DNA of 64,000 bases from positions 485,001 through 549,000 of the forward strand of contig JARFJB010001678.1 in assembly GCA_036346205.1 (NCBI GenBank), given 5' to 3'. Under the pieces are notes generated by a model. That model was not told where the DNA came from. It ran no database searches and saw only the letters and a program-made list of their open reading frames with translations. This document shows positions 20,690-33,885 of the stretch, one piece after another (within the stretch, counting starts at the first letter, position 1; every line of letters starts with the position of its first letter). The translations under genes and the position numbers were made by a program. The stretch is from Vesta saturnalis. Lineage: Eukaryota; Arthropoda; Insecta; Coleoptera; Lampyridae.

Positions 20690-22860
20690 ATATAGCCATA
20701 GCCATGGTGTTAAACGTCCCCAGATACGTATTTTAGGCAATAAACCAAGTTCACGCAACCAAAATTTATGCGTTCCGGCAATAAAGAAAGGAAATATGAT
20801 TATATGCTGTCAACAAAACTACATGCTTAGGCTATGAGCAGAACTGTAAAAAACAATTGCCTTTATGTAACTTGGGTTAAAATGCACTTAGGCAACAATC
20901 GGACAATATAGAAATTATTTTTGTTATAATCCTAGCCGTAGTGCTCTTCGGAACAATAGCCTCGTGAAATAAATATGCAAATTACTTAGCTGCCCACTTA
21001 AAACGTCCCTGATTCGTATTTTGGACAATAACCCAGCTTCATGAAACTAAAATTAATGCGTTGGGCAATAACCAAAGAAAGTGATATATGGTTAATGCAT
21101 TTCCCAATCAACATTAACACATGCTTAGACTATGAGCAGAACTGTAAAAAAATTGCCTTTATCTAACTCGGGCAAAACTGTGCCTAGGCAAATTACTTAT
21201 CCACTTAAAACGACTACATTTTAACATTTCAGTGTTAAACGTCCCCAAATTCGTATTTAAGGCAATAAACCAAGTTCACAAAACCACAATTTAAGTGTTC
21301 GGGCAATAATGAAAAGAAATAAGATTATATGTTTAATAGCACAGGGTTAGGCTATGAGCAGAACGGTAAAAGGCAATTGCCTTTATGTAACTTGGACCAA
21401 AATGCGCCTAGGCAACAATCGGACACTACCAAAATTATTGTTGTTATAATCCTAACCGTAGTGCTCTTCGGAACAATAAATGACCCGTGGGAAGTGTAAT
21501 AAACATGCAAATTACTTAGAGACCCACTTAAAACGTCCCTAATTCGTATTTTGGATAATAAACCAGCTTCACGCAACTAAAATTTATGCGTTTGGGCAAT
21601 AATGAAAGGGAATATGATTATGCATAATGCATTTTCAAATCAACATTGGAACATTTTGAGGCTATGAACAGAACTACAGAATCAATTGCCTTTATCTAAC
21701 CCGGGAAAAACTGTGCCTAGGCAACAATCGGACAATACCGTTTTTATTAATGTTGTAACCATAGTCATAGTGCTCTTCTGAAACATAGATGACCATGCGA
21801 AACGCAATAACTCCCAACAATAAATATGCAAATTACTTAGATACCCACCATAAACGATTATATTTTTGATATTTTAGAGTATTTAACGTCCCTATATTCG
21901 TATTTTGGGTAATAAACCAAGTTCACGCAACCAAAATTTAAGTGTTCGGGCAATAATGAAAGGAAATGAGATTATATGTTTAATGCATTTCTAAATCAAC
22001 AATAGCAAAGGCTTAGGTTATGAGCAAAACTGTAAAAGACAATTGACTTTATGTAACTTGGCATAAAATGCGCCTAGGCAACAATCGGACAATACCGAAA
22101 TTATTGTTGCTATAATCCTAGCCGTAGTGCTCTTCGAAACAATAAATGACCCGTGTGAAGTGTAATAATAAACATTCAAATTAATTAGAGGCCCACTTAA
22201 ATCGTCCCTAAATCGTATTTTCGACAATAAACCAGCTTCACACAACCAAAATTTATACGTTTGGGCAATAATGAAAGGAAATATGATTATATGCATAATG
22301 CATTTTCAAATCAACATTGACACATGCTGAGGCTATGAGCAGAACTACAAAAAACAATTACCTTTATTTAATCCGGGTAAAACTGTGCCTAGGCAACAAT
22401 CGGACGATACCGATTTTATTAATGTTAGAACTATAACCATAGTGCTCTTCTGATAAATAAATGAACCATGCGAAACGCAATAACCCCCAGCAATAATGAT
22501 GCAAATTACTTAGCCCACTTTCAACGATTATATTTTTGAAATTTTAGGGTATTCAACGTCCCTATATTCGTATTTTGGGCAATAAACCATCTTCACGCAA
22601 CTAAAATTTATGCGTTTGGACAATAATGGAACGAAATATTATAATATGCATAATGCAATTTTCCAATCAACATTGACACATAGCTATGAGCAACTATAAA
22701 AAACAATTGCCTTTATCTAATCCGAGCAAAACTGCGCCTTGGCAACAATCCGACAATACCGATTTTAATAATGTTATAACTATAGTCATAGTGATCTTCT
22801 GAAAAATAAACGACCCATGTGAAAAGCACAATATATAACCATCCAAAATGATTATATTTT
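20690..22860 (+). repeat. ~330-bp CCTAGGCAA-type array, main part
   Basis: About seven units, spaced roughly 215-360 bp by the CTATGAGCAGAAC block (20,844, 21,138, 21,353, 21,661, 22,018, 22,333 and 22,690). Each unit has GTGCCTAGGCAACAATCGGA, CAATACCG, GTGCTCTTC, AAATTACTTA and CGTCCCTAAATTCGTATTTT. Short frames on the minus strand are repeats of one another and not genes. Confidence 0.9.
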
Positions 22861-23440
22861 TATATTAACCCCCAACACAATAAAAGGCGATTTAAGACAA
22901 AATAATGGTACATATTTTTTGTTTTAGAAACAATTACTCTTAGTTTGTACGATGCTCCTTAAGTGAGCCTCCCTTTCCATTGCGCATTTTCTTATAACCC
23001 AATCCATATGCCTACTAGGTGGTAATTAAGTGCTAATGATAAAAATAGAGTGCTTCAACCTTTCGTTCCATCTTTTAAGAGTAAGTTAGATGCTTTTTTG
23101 GTTTCTCATTTAACTGGTTCCTTTATTCATACTTTGTTTAAATATCTAGTTTCTGAATTACATGCGTTTAAAAACGTTTAAATAAGTAGTCAGTAGAAAT
23201 GCCCACCTCTGCAGAGTAAATTATTTTCCAAAAATAAGTTGCTTTTCAGTTTCCCAATAAAAAGGTTGCTTTGTTTATGCTTTACAGAAATATACGATTT
23301 CTCAATTAATAATATAATCCGTTCGATATCTTTTCTGGCCATCGATGAGTAAATAAGTCTTTAAGTTTTAACAAGCATTATGCAAATACAATTAATTACA
23401 ATTTTATCTAACAGTAAGAAGAGAATTAACTCATGAGAAG
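22861..23440. other. AT-rich spacer, no gene seen
   Basis: No array units, reading frames or RNA genes recognised. Confidence 0.4.
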
Positions 23441-26250
23441 TGGGTTCTCTGCTAACATTACAACTTTTTCGAAACGGTAGGAGCACCTAATCGAACACTA
23501 GATATTCAATTAAAGTTTAATAAAGGAATTATTTTAATGCCAAACTAAAAAGCACCTAATTTTTAAGCATGTTTATTTTTGAAGTGGGTCTGTTGTAGAT
23601 AATGTTCAACTTTTTCGAAACGGTAAGAGCACTTCATTAGCAAGTGTTTAACTAAAGTATACTAAAGTAATAATTTCCATAGCGAACCAAAAAAAAGCAC
23701 CTAATATTTGGAGCCTGTTCACTCTTGAGACAGTCTGACGACACACTCCAACTATTTAGGAACGGTAGGAATACTTAATTCGGACAGATATTTAAATAAA
23801 GAAAAAATAAAGGTATCATTTGAATGGAAAACCGAAAAGCACCTAATTTTTCGAACATAATTTGCTCTTGAAACGTGGGCTTTTCGAATGACGGCACATA
23901 CCAACTTTTCCGAAATGATCAAAGCATTTAGTTCGAAAAATACATATTTAAATTAAGTATAAATAAAACATCATTTTAATGGCAAACCTAACTTTTTTAA
24001 ATAGTTGTCTTGAGAGCCTTTCTGATGGCGGCAATGCTCTACCTTTTCGAAATTATAAGAGCGCTTAATCCGAAAATTTAAATTATAAATCAAAAAAGCA
24101 CCTAATTTTTCGAACATATTCACTCATGAGAAGTGGGCTCCTCTGATGGCGGCACTTTCCAACCTTTTCTACACGGTACGAGCATCTATTCTGATACTAG
24201 ACATTGAAATAAATCACTTTAATAACAAACCGAAAAGCACCTGATTTTTCGAACGTAACTTACTCTTGAGAAGTGAGCTCCTCTGATGACGCACACTCCA
24301 AAATTTTATAAACAGTAAGCGCACCTATTTCGAAAACTAGACATCCAATTTAAGCTCAATAAAGGAATCATGTTAATGCAAACCGAAAAGACACCTAATG
24401 TTTCGAACAAAATTTACTGCTGAAAAGTGATGACAGAACATTTCAAATTTGGAAAACTAGATAATAAAATAAACTTTATTTAATTGTAAACCGAAGAAGC
24501 ACCTAACTTTTCGAACTAAATTTATTTTTAACAAGTGGGCTCCTTGGTTGACACTACATTTCAACTTTTTCGAAACGATAAAAGAACTTAATTCGAAAAA
24601 TAGATAGTTAAATAAACTATAAATAAAAGAATCGTAAACCGAAAGAGTATCAAATTTTTTTAATACAGTTTACTCAAGGCATGCTGAAGATAATGTTCAA
24701 CTTCTTCGAAAAGATAAGTAAATCGGAAATTAAATATTGAACTAAAGCAGAAAGAAATCATCTAATCGAAAACAGAAAAGCACCTAATTTTTCGAATATA
24801 ATTTACTCACGAGAGGTGGGCTTCTTTTGAAGACACATTCCAACATTTTCCAAACGGTAATATAGCACCTAATTCGGAAACTGGACATTAAAATAAAGTT
24901 TAATACAAGAGATACAGAAGTAAAGCTTAATAAATGAATCATTTAATGGCAAACTGAAAAAGCACCTCATTTTTCGAACATAGTTTACTTTTGAGTGGTG
25001 GGCTTCTCTGCTGGCGACATATTCCCCCTTTTTTATCATTTTAATGACAAATCAAAAAGCACTTAATTTGTCGAACATAATTAACTCATGAGAGGTAGCT
25101 TTTCTGCGAACGGCATCTTTCAACTTTTTCCAAGAGGTGAGATCACCTAATTAACACATGATTTTCATTATTATTATTATAATTTTTCAAATATAATTTA
25201 TTCTTGAGAAGTGGGGATTTCTCTGCAGGCGGTAGATTTCAACTTTTTTGAAACGGTAAAAGTACCTAACTTGGAAACATAGATATTACAATAAAGTTTA
25301 ATAAGAGTCATTTTAATTGTAAACCGAAAGAGCACCTAATTTGTAGAACTTAATTTACTTTTAACAGGTGGGCTGCTCTGTTGACGCTACATTCCAACTT
25401 TTTCGAAACGGTAAAAGCACTTAATTCAGAAACTAGATAATTAAATAAAGTATAAATAAAACAATCGTTTTAATGGTAAACCGAAAGAGTTCTATCGGAA
25501 CATCGCCACCTTTTTGGAAATGTTAGGCGCACTTAATTCGTAAACTAAATATTTAAATAAAATACAAATAAAGGACTCATTTTAATGACAAACCAAAAAG
25601 CACCTGATTTTATAACACAATTAACGCATGAGAAATAAGTTTTCTGCTAACCGCACATCAAACTTCTTTCAAATGGTACGAACACCTAATTTAGAAACTA
25701 AACATTTAAATGAAATATAAATAAAAGAATCGTTTTAATGGTACACCCAAAAAGCACCTAATTTTTAGAATACAACTTACTCTTGAAAGGTGGGCTGCTC
25801 TGCTGGCGGCACATTTCAACGTTTTCGAATCGATAAAAGCACTTAATTCAGATACTCTATATTGAAATAAAAAGTAAATAAAGGAATCATGTTAATGACA
25901 AACCAAAAAAACTCCTAATTTTTAGACTATAGTTTGTACTCTTCAGAGGGATGTCATTCTACTGACGACAATGTTTAATTTGTTCAAAAAGGTATGCACA
26001 TAATTCGGTGTTTAGATAAAGCGTAAATAGCATACTCATTTTTATAGCAAACCAAAAGAGCACCTAATTTTTAGACATAATTTACTTTACGAAATGATAA
26101 GAGTACTTAATTACATAAATGAAGAAATCGTTTAAATGTCAAAACGTAAAAGCACTAACTTATTTAACCATACTTTAGTTCTGAGAGGTGGAACACACCG
26201 ATGACGACAAAGTACAACGTTTTCTAAAAAGAGTGCGGATGTTTTGATAG
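23441..26250 (+). repeat. ~175-bp GCACCTAATTTTT array, copy 1
   Basis: About 16 diverged units with blocks TTGAGAAGTGGGCTCCTCTG, CAACTTTTTCGAAACGGTA, GAGCACCTAATTCG, ATTTAAATAAAGTATAAATA, CATTTTAATGGCAAACC and AAAGCACCTAATTTTTCGAA. Later units are shorter. Confidence 0.9.
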
Positions 26251-26590
26251 TGTGTCAATAAAATAGTAAGAAGCATTGCACCGCGCATCTAGTAGTTCAA
26301 AAGGGGTCATTCGGTGTGCATACCATTTCATTTGCAATTAAAGCACCTAATTAACATTATTTATGTAGTATTAGTTATGTACAAAACGTTTTCGCATATT
26401 CATTTTCTAATTGGACTGTCCCAACTTACTGTTAAACTATAAAAATTATTAATAATAATTTTTAATTACTGTTAAATTAGTTCCACCCAAATTAAATACA
26501 ATTTTTTGGCAAACGACCGGGCAAAATTTTTAATATTAGCACTTAGTGCACTTATCAGGGTATATTATACACAGACTGTAACTAAACAAA
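26251..26590 (+). repeat. Array end segment, duplicated at 33.2 kb
   Basis: GATAGTGTGTCAATAAA, ATCTAGTAGTTC, GGGTCATT, TTTGCAATTA, CAGCACCTA-like and ACCCAAATTAAAT blocks recur in the same order and orientation at 33,215-33,590. Confidence 0.7.
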
Positions 26591-28510
26591 ATCAATATTT
26601 ATAGATTGTCAGCCGTTCTTATTCCACTGAGAGGATCTTTAGTTTTGTTACCGATATTGACAGGTCTAAGTAGCCGCCGTTCTTGAACAAAATTATATGA
26701 TTGCCAAGGCATATCATAGAAAGACAGTCACTTGGTTTATCAATCGTCATACATTTTGCTATTACAAAGAGAGACAATTCTAAGTTCCGCCACAATTTTA
26801 TGACATGTTTAGACTATAACCAAGGTAATTCAGTACGCGCCAAGGAGTACCTTACGTTTCTACACTATAACCGAGCTGCAAAATTATACGAACACGTTAA
26901 TTTCTTTAGTGTCGATGCATGTAGAGAAATAAGTGATCGATATATTGTCTCAAATATACTTGCCAAAGCCTATCATCATAAGCCTAGGCTTATTATCACG
27001 GACAGTCACTTTGTTTTATAAATTGTCAGACGTTTTGCTATTACAATTTCATGTTGTGTTTAGACTATAGCTAAGGTAATTTTAGAGATAAAACGTGATT
27101 AATACGTTGCCCAGACAGTTAATTACAAGCCTAGGCTACAACCAAAAACATTATGGTATTCTTTTAAAGTGCCGCCGGTTTTAGAAACTTGTTTACCTTG
27201 TAGTGGGTCGTCGAAAACATTATGACGTGTTTATGCAATAATCAAGGTTTGCCAAGGCGTATCATTACAAGGCTATAATCAAAGAAAATCGCTTAGTTTA
27301 TAAATTGTCAGCTGTTTCATTACAAAACAGGCGAGTCGATTTGAGTTTTGTCACAAATATAACGGGTTTAGGTTATAACCAAAATAATTCAGCACGTGAC
27401 ACGGCGTAATTAAGCATGTGCCAAGGTGTTTATCACGTTCCTAGACTATAACTAAGGCAAAATTATACGAATGTGTTTAATTGCCGCGGATTTTGGGGAC
27501 TCGTCAAAAATATTATGACGTGTTTGGGCCATAATCAAGGTTTGTTCAAGAATGTCATTACAATCCTAGGCTATAACCAAAGAAAATTGGTTGCTTATAA
27601 ATCGTCAGCTGTTTTATTACAAAATAGGGGAGTCGATTTAGGCTTTCTCACACATAACGCGTGTTTAGACTATAGCCAATGTTATTCAGCATGTGCTATG
27701 GCGTAATTAAGCACGTGCCAAGTTGTTTATCAGGTTCCTACACTGTAATCAAGGCAAAATTATGCGAATGAGTTTATTTCTTTCAAGTGAAGCCGGATTT
27801 GGTGACACGGCTAATCCATTAAGCGAGTCGTCAAAAAAATTATGACTTGTATAGGCGATGATCACGGTTTGTCCACGTATATCATTACAATCGTAGACTA
27901 CATCTAAAGAAAATCGCTTTGTTTATAAATTGTCGGGTGTTCCATTACAAGGGCGAGTCGATCTAAGTTTTGTCACAAATATGACCTGTGGAGCCAATGT
28001 AATTCAGCATGCGGTATGGAGTAATTAAGCACGTGCCAAGGTGCTTACTATGCTCCTAGCTTATAACCAAGGCAAAATTATACGAATGTGTTTATTTGCT
28101 GCGGGTTTTGGGGACTCGTCAAAAATATTATGACACGTTTGGGCCATAATCAAGCTTGTCACCACAAGCCTAGGCTATAACCAAAGAAAATCGGTTGTTT
28201 ATAAATTGTCAGCTGTTTTATTACAAAATAGGTCAGTCGATTTAAGCTTTCTAACAAATAACACGTGTTTAGACTATAGCCAATGTTATTCAGCATGTGC
28301 TATGGCGTAATTAAGCACGTGCCAAGGTGTTTCTCACGTTTCGAGACTATAACCAAGGCAAAATTATGTGAATGTGTTGATTTCTTTAAAGTGCCGCCGA
28401 ATTTTGGTGGATCGCTTATAAAGTGGGCGAGTTGTCACAAATATTATGCCGTGTTTACGCGATAATGAAAGCAATTCAGCACGTTTCTGGGCTATAAAGC
28501 GAAATGTATG
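26591..28510 (+). repeat. ~300-bp GCCTAGGCTATAACC array
   Basis: About six units: GGCAAAATTATACGAATGTG recurs near 26,876, 27,454, 27,755, 28,072 and 28,351, with GTCAAAAATATTATGACGTG, AAGCCTAGGCTATAACCAAA, ATAAATTGTCAGCTGTT and TAATTAAGCACGTGCCAAGG between. The 106- and 77-residue frames (26,701-27,021 and 27,473-27,706) lie across units and show no protein character. Confidence 0.9.
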
Positions 28511-29099
28511 TGACATTTTTAAAACTCTATATGTTATATGTTATTGGAGCACGTGTTGAAAGGGAATAATAAAGTTTGGATTTCCATAAAAATATATGCG
28601 TAAATTTTTAAATAAACACTACACGAAAAAATGGAAATGATGTAAATTTCAATTTAGATAGTCATACATAATAAATGATCAGCCATTTGATGGCGGAAGT
28701 TGCGACAGTAAAAAATAACGAGTAATTATATTCATTAAATTCCTTAATAGCACTGTAACTACAACAGTTACAATGTTTCATATGAGAGTCTCTAGTTACA
28801 TCCGTTAACAGCAAAATCAATTCTGCTGTAAAAGATGTAAGAGTAACTGTAAGAAATACGTAAATATTCAAAACGTGGATGAACCCTTTTCATTTTACAA
28901 CTAGAAACTTGTACCATTCGAAATACAATGAGATAAAACATGACGTACAATTACCATTACAGTAAATCTTCATCGCAATCATTCTATTTTTGCGTGATTT
29001 AGAACATAAATTTTATGTACATTTTAAATCAAGTGAACAAACAAGCCGACACAACGCTTGACCGTACGAAAAATGAGGGTCGATAAAGAGATTGCGAAA
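28511..29099. other. AT-rich spacer, no gene seen
   Basis: No repeated unit and no convincing reading frame. Confidence 0.4.
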
Positions 29100-31860
29100 T
29101 TTTGATACATCCAAAACGTAATTAATTAATTAATTAATAAGGAGACATTTAGAATACTTGATAAAAAAAATGAAATAGCGCAGTTGCTTAATTTTGATTA
29201 AATTCCAATACTAGATAGTACGGTATTATTTAAATTAAAGACGATTGTTATCATCGACTTAATTACATAATTAATTGCAATTGCAACACACCTCAACTTA
29301 AACAAGCAAAAATAGGTGCTAATTAATTATAGCAAAAGATTACGCCAGCAAACATTAAGTACACATAAATATACTGTTCAAATGTTAATAATCTGATAAT
29401 TTAATTATCAAATTACAAAATTAGGTGCGCTTCTTGTAATTAATTAGTTTACAGTAATTACACTCATACTCTGAAATAAATCGAAAATAAAAAATTTAAC
29501 TGTTGGCTAACGGTGAAATTACAGTATGGGTGCTTAGTTCAATTGCATTGAGAGTAATTAAATAAAAGTTAAAAAATGTGAAAAAGAGGTCGATAATTTC
29601 ATAAATATAATTTGTCCAAATGGACGTTAACATTTAACGGTTTAACTTCTTTAATTGGTCCGATTTTAATTAAATCACAACTAAGGTAAGAAATCCAGTT
29701 TGCCTCACACCTGTACTTACAATAAGAAAATAGGTGCTAATTAATTAAAGCAAGAGATTACGCCAGAAAACATTAAGTACACATAAATATACTATTCAAA
29801 TGTTAATAAGCTGATAATTTAATTATCAAATTACAAAATTAGGTGCTCTTCTTGTAATTAATTATTTTACAGTAATTACACTCATACTCTGAAATAAATC
29901 GAAAATAAAAAATCTAACTGTCGCCTAACGGTGAAATTATAGTATGGGTGCTTAATTTAATTACATTCAGAGTAATTAAATAAAAGTTTAAAAATGTGAA
30001 AAAGAGGTCCAAAATTTCACAAATATAATTTAATTAAATTATCCAAATGGACGTTGACATTTAACGGTTTAACTTTTTTAATTAGTTCGATTTTAATTAA
30101 ATCACAACTAAGGTAAGAAATCCAGTTTGCAACACACCTCTACGTACAACAACAAAAAATAGGTGTTAATTAATTAAAGCAAAAGATTACGCCAGCAAAC
30201 ATTAAGTACACATAAATATACTATTCAAATGTTAATAAGCTGATAACTTAATTATCAAATTACAAAATTAGGTGCTCTTCTTGCAATTAATTAGTTCACA
30301 GTGATTACACTCATACTCTGGAATAAATCGAAAATAAGAAATTTAACTGTCGGCTAACGGTGAAATTCCAGTATGGGTGCTTAATTTAATTACATTCAGA
30401 ATAATTAAATAAAAGTTTAAAAAATGTGAAAAAGAGGTCCAAAATTTCATAAATATAATTTAATTAAATTATCCAAATGTACGTTGACATTTAACGGTGC
30501 AAGTTCTTTAATTAGTTCGATTTTAATTAAATCACAACTAAGGTAAGAAATCCAGCTTGCAACACACCTCTACTTACAACAAAAAATAGGTGCTAATTAA
30601 TTAAAGCAAAAGATTACGCCAGCAAACATTAAGTACAGATAAATATACTAGTCAAATGTTAATAAGCTGATAATTATCAAATTACAAAATTGGGTGCTCT
30701 TGTAATTAATTAGTTTACAGTAACTACACTCATAATTTGCAATAAAAATTTCACTGTCGGCTAACGGCCAACTAAATTTAATTACATTCAGAGTAATTAA
30801 ATAAAAGTTAAAAAAATGTGAAAAAGAGGTCCAAATTTCATAAATATAATTTAATTAAATTATCCAAATGGACGTTGACATTTAACGGTTAAACACCTTT
30901 AATTAATTCAAGTTTAATTAAATCACAACTAAGCTAAACGTTAAAAAGCATCTGAAATTCAAATATATTTACTTACCTTAAGTTAGATCTTGCAACAAAA
31001 CAATAAGTTAAGCATAAAATGCCAGTATAATTAGGTGATAAATAATTAACAAAAAATCATTATTAAGTCTTAAAACCCGAACTAGGGCGAAAAACAGGAA
31101 AAAGTGATACCACTTAAATTCATAGATAATCAGATATATAGCTAATTGTCTTACTTACCATAAAGGTAATTAAACTTAACTCCAAATCAAAAGAGAGATA
31201 AATCTTCACAAATTAATTAATTAGGTGCTTTATAATTACATCACGGAAAGTCTAATCAGTCCTAACGGTTTATTTTCTTAACGGGCAAAATAATTAAGCA
31301 ACACTCCAACAATTAAGTGCTAATAAACCGTAGATTCACGAAACTTTGTGTTTATTTAGTTTACGCTTAGCACTCGTATGGTAATTACTAAATTAGGTTC
31401 ACTAGGATTCTGCAAATCAGTTGATAATTGAAATTATACTTAAACGTGTAAAAAATATTCGAAAATCATGAAATTTAATTTTTACTCATCTTAAGTTCAA
31501 TTAAATCACACAAACAAAAATTAGGCATGTCACTATGGTTAGGGGCTGACTAATGAATACTAAATTAAGCAGTTACTAAGAGTTACTAATAGTCGAATTA
31601 GGTCGAAAAAGTAATATGAAGTAATATGAATTAAAATCATACTTACCGCAACGGTAATTAAGATTAACACTAAGATTTTCACAAATTAAGTAGCGAAACG
31701 CTATATAATTAAGTACTAATTCATCACGGATAGCCTAATCAGACCTAACAAATATTTTTAAATTTATCCAGTCAGAATAATTAATCACCACTCAAATATA
31801 TACTTAGTCTAGAGCTAATTAACCATAGACTCACCAAATTGAGCATTAGGTAAGAGTAAC
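29100..31860 (+). repeat. ~425-bp AATTAGGTGC array
   Basis: Four well-conserved units: ACGCCAGCAAACATTAAGTA at about 29,342, 29,761, 30,188 and 30,615, period 419-427 bp. They are followed by more diverged units to about 31,860. Each good unit contains three AGGTGCT or GGGTGCTTAATT boxes, GTCGGCTAACGGTGAAATT, GAAAAAGAGGTCC and GGACGTTGACATTTAACGG. AATTAATTAATT motifs are dense. Confidence 0.92.
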
Positions 31861-31869
31861 CTACGCTTA

Positions 31870-33214
31870 AAAAAAAATAGGTGCATTTTCTGTTTGTCAT
31901 TTCTTTATTTACACATTTTTTTTAACATTTAATTTACGAATTAGGTGCTTTTAGCTTTTCAAAAAGTCGAACATTGTTAGCAGAAGGCCTAACTCTTAAT
32001 AGTAAATTAATTTTTTAAATGTAGTTCTTGAGAGATACGCCCATCTACTGAGGACAATATTCATTTTTTCTAAATATTGCGCTCGAGAGCATAATTTTCA
32101 TATAAAGTGTAAATAGCAGAATCATTTTAATGGCAAACCTAAAGAACACCTGATTTTTTAAATATAATTTATTCTTCAAAGGTGGGCCCTCCGCTAACTA
32201 AGGCTGGAAAAATATCGATTATTTTGACTATCGGTTAAATAAAAAAATCGATCATCTTAAGTACATGATTATGGATTGCTTAAACTTACAATCGTCCACC
32301 CATATTCCACAATAAATATTCTGCCCGTAAAGTTCTGTAAACTGACGTTCTCCAATTAATTAACGTTTGATTAATCGATTGTTCAAACTTATAATCGCCC
32401 ACCCCTACCGCTAACAACGTTCTACTTTTTCGAAACGCACCAATTCGTAAACTAAATATTTAAATAAAGTATGAATAAAATAATCATTTTAATAGCAAAT
32501 CGAAAAAGCACCTAATTTTTTGTAACATAGTTTTAGTATTGAGAAGTGGGCTTATCATGTGACGACCAAGTTCAACTTCTTCTAAATGGTAAGACCATTT
32601 ACTCCGAGAGCACAATATTTAAATAGTGTAAGTAACACAATCATTTTAATGACAAACCGAAATAGTACCTAATTCTTTAAACATAACTTACTCTGATGAC
32701 AATGTTCGACTTTGTCGAAACGGTAAGAACGCTAAATTTAGAAACTAGATATTTAAATAAAGTATAAAGCAAAGAACCATTTTAATGTCAAATCAACAAA
32801 TCACCTAATTTTTAATCATGGTTCATTCTTGAGAGGTGGGAACCTCTGCTGGCGACTTTTTCTAAATATTTTATGAGTACTTAATTCAAGAGCAGAATAT
32901 TAAGATAAAGTGTGTGAATAACAACAATTTTAACGACAAACCGAAAGAGCACCTAATTTTTTAAACATAATTTACTTTGGGTAGAGGTCTCCTTACTGAA
33001 CAGGTCCTTGAATTTTCGAAATGATATGGGTCGAGTAGCCATTTTGTTCATGCGCATATAGAGAAATCACTTTAAAGTCAAGTGGTTACAGCACCTAATT
33101 TTTAATCATTCTTAGTTCCTGTGAGATGGATTTGTTGGCGAATTGACGACAAAGTAAAACCTTTTGTTAAACCCAAAGACTACTTAACAGAGGCGGTGCG
33201 GAATATTTTGATAG
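31870..33214 (+). repeat. ~175-bp GCACCTAATTTTT array, copy 2
   Basis: Same family and orientation as 23,441-26,250, about eight units. An unrelated stretch with inverted TTAATCGAT-like motifs (about 32,200-32,410) interrupts it. Confidence 0.88.
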
Positions 33215-33640
33215 TGTGTCAATAAAGAATTCATTATAAAAGTGGAAGGCTAATTTTGTTCTTCGCTGGTATACTGCGCTTGTTTTTTTTTATTAGTATG
33301 CTCATGCTTATGGTTAATAATCACTTATTTATAGCTTATATATAACTTAGTCGTAGACTGTTCAGGAGTCCTTCTTCTCTTCAGCACTGGGCTGCACTTG
33401 TGAACCATGTATCTAGTAGTTCGGAAAGGGTCATTTTGCATCTTTTAGAAATTTGCAATTACAGCACCTATTCAGCACTAATTATGTGGTACGTTTTTGT
33501 ACAAAATGTTTACGCGTAATAGTTGAGGGGTGGGGGGATTAGTTAAGTTAGTCTAACCCAAATTAAATCTATTTGATGTGCCAAACGGCTGACGCACTCA
33601 TGAGCACTAAAAATGTTGGTTGTTTACATAAAGACTTAAG
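33215..33640 (+). repeat. Array end segment, second copy
   Basis: Matches 26,251-26,590, with about 140 bp of extra sequence near 33,250-33,400. Confidence 0.65.
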
Positions 33641-33885
33641 ACAATATGCTGTTTCAGAATTTTTATTTTTATGAGTGCTTAATTACCTAAATGTATGTAA
33701 TTATTGATTGTCTTAACACAACCCAGGCAAAAATATAGTTACAATTTGACGCATGTGAAGGTACGGTTTTCTCATTTACAAAGTCAAAATGTTAGTGTAG
33801 CTCTTACCGCATCCCTAATAGTTCTAGAGTTCCATAATAGTGGTAGAACTAGATATGATAAATTAATTCAAAGAATCGGCATATA
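33641..33885 (+). repeat. CTAGGCAAAAATATAGTT repeat, left piece
   Basis: Shares AGGCAAAAATATAGTTA and the preceding TTGATTGTCTTAACACA-type sequence with 36,590-37,160, so the foldback element at 33.9-36.5 kb seems to sit inside this family. The 60-residue frame here is not supported. Confidence 0.6.

Noticed and set aside
23441..26250. CTGATG...CGAAACGG in many units of the ~175-bp array, which looks like a hammerhead core
   Set aside because: The intervening sequence does not form a stem II, the first half is often CTGCTGG or otherwise changed, and no GTC or other NUH site follows GAAAC in a consistent way.
26701..27021. 106-residue frame, and other frames within arrays (27,473-27,706, 39,259-39,522, 40,394-40,753, 41,350-41,748)
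   Set aside because: They cross repeat units, change with unit phase and have composition dictated by the repeats.
29100..31860. Regularly spaced repeats considered as a CRISPR-like array
   Set aside because: Whole 425-bp units are conserved, not short repeats with unique spacers, and the context is eukaryotic.
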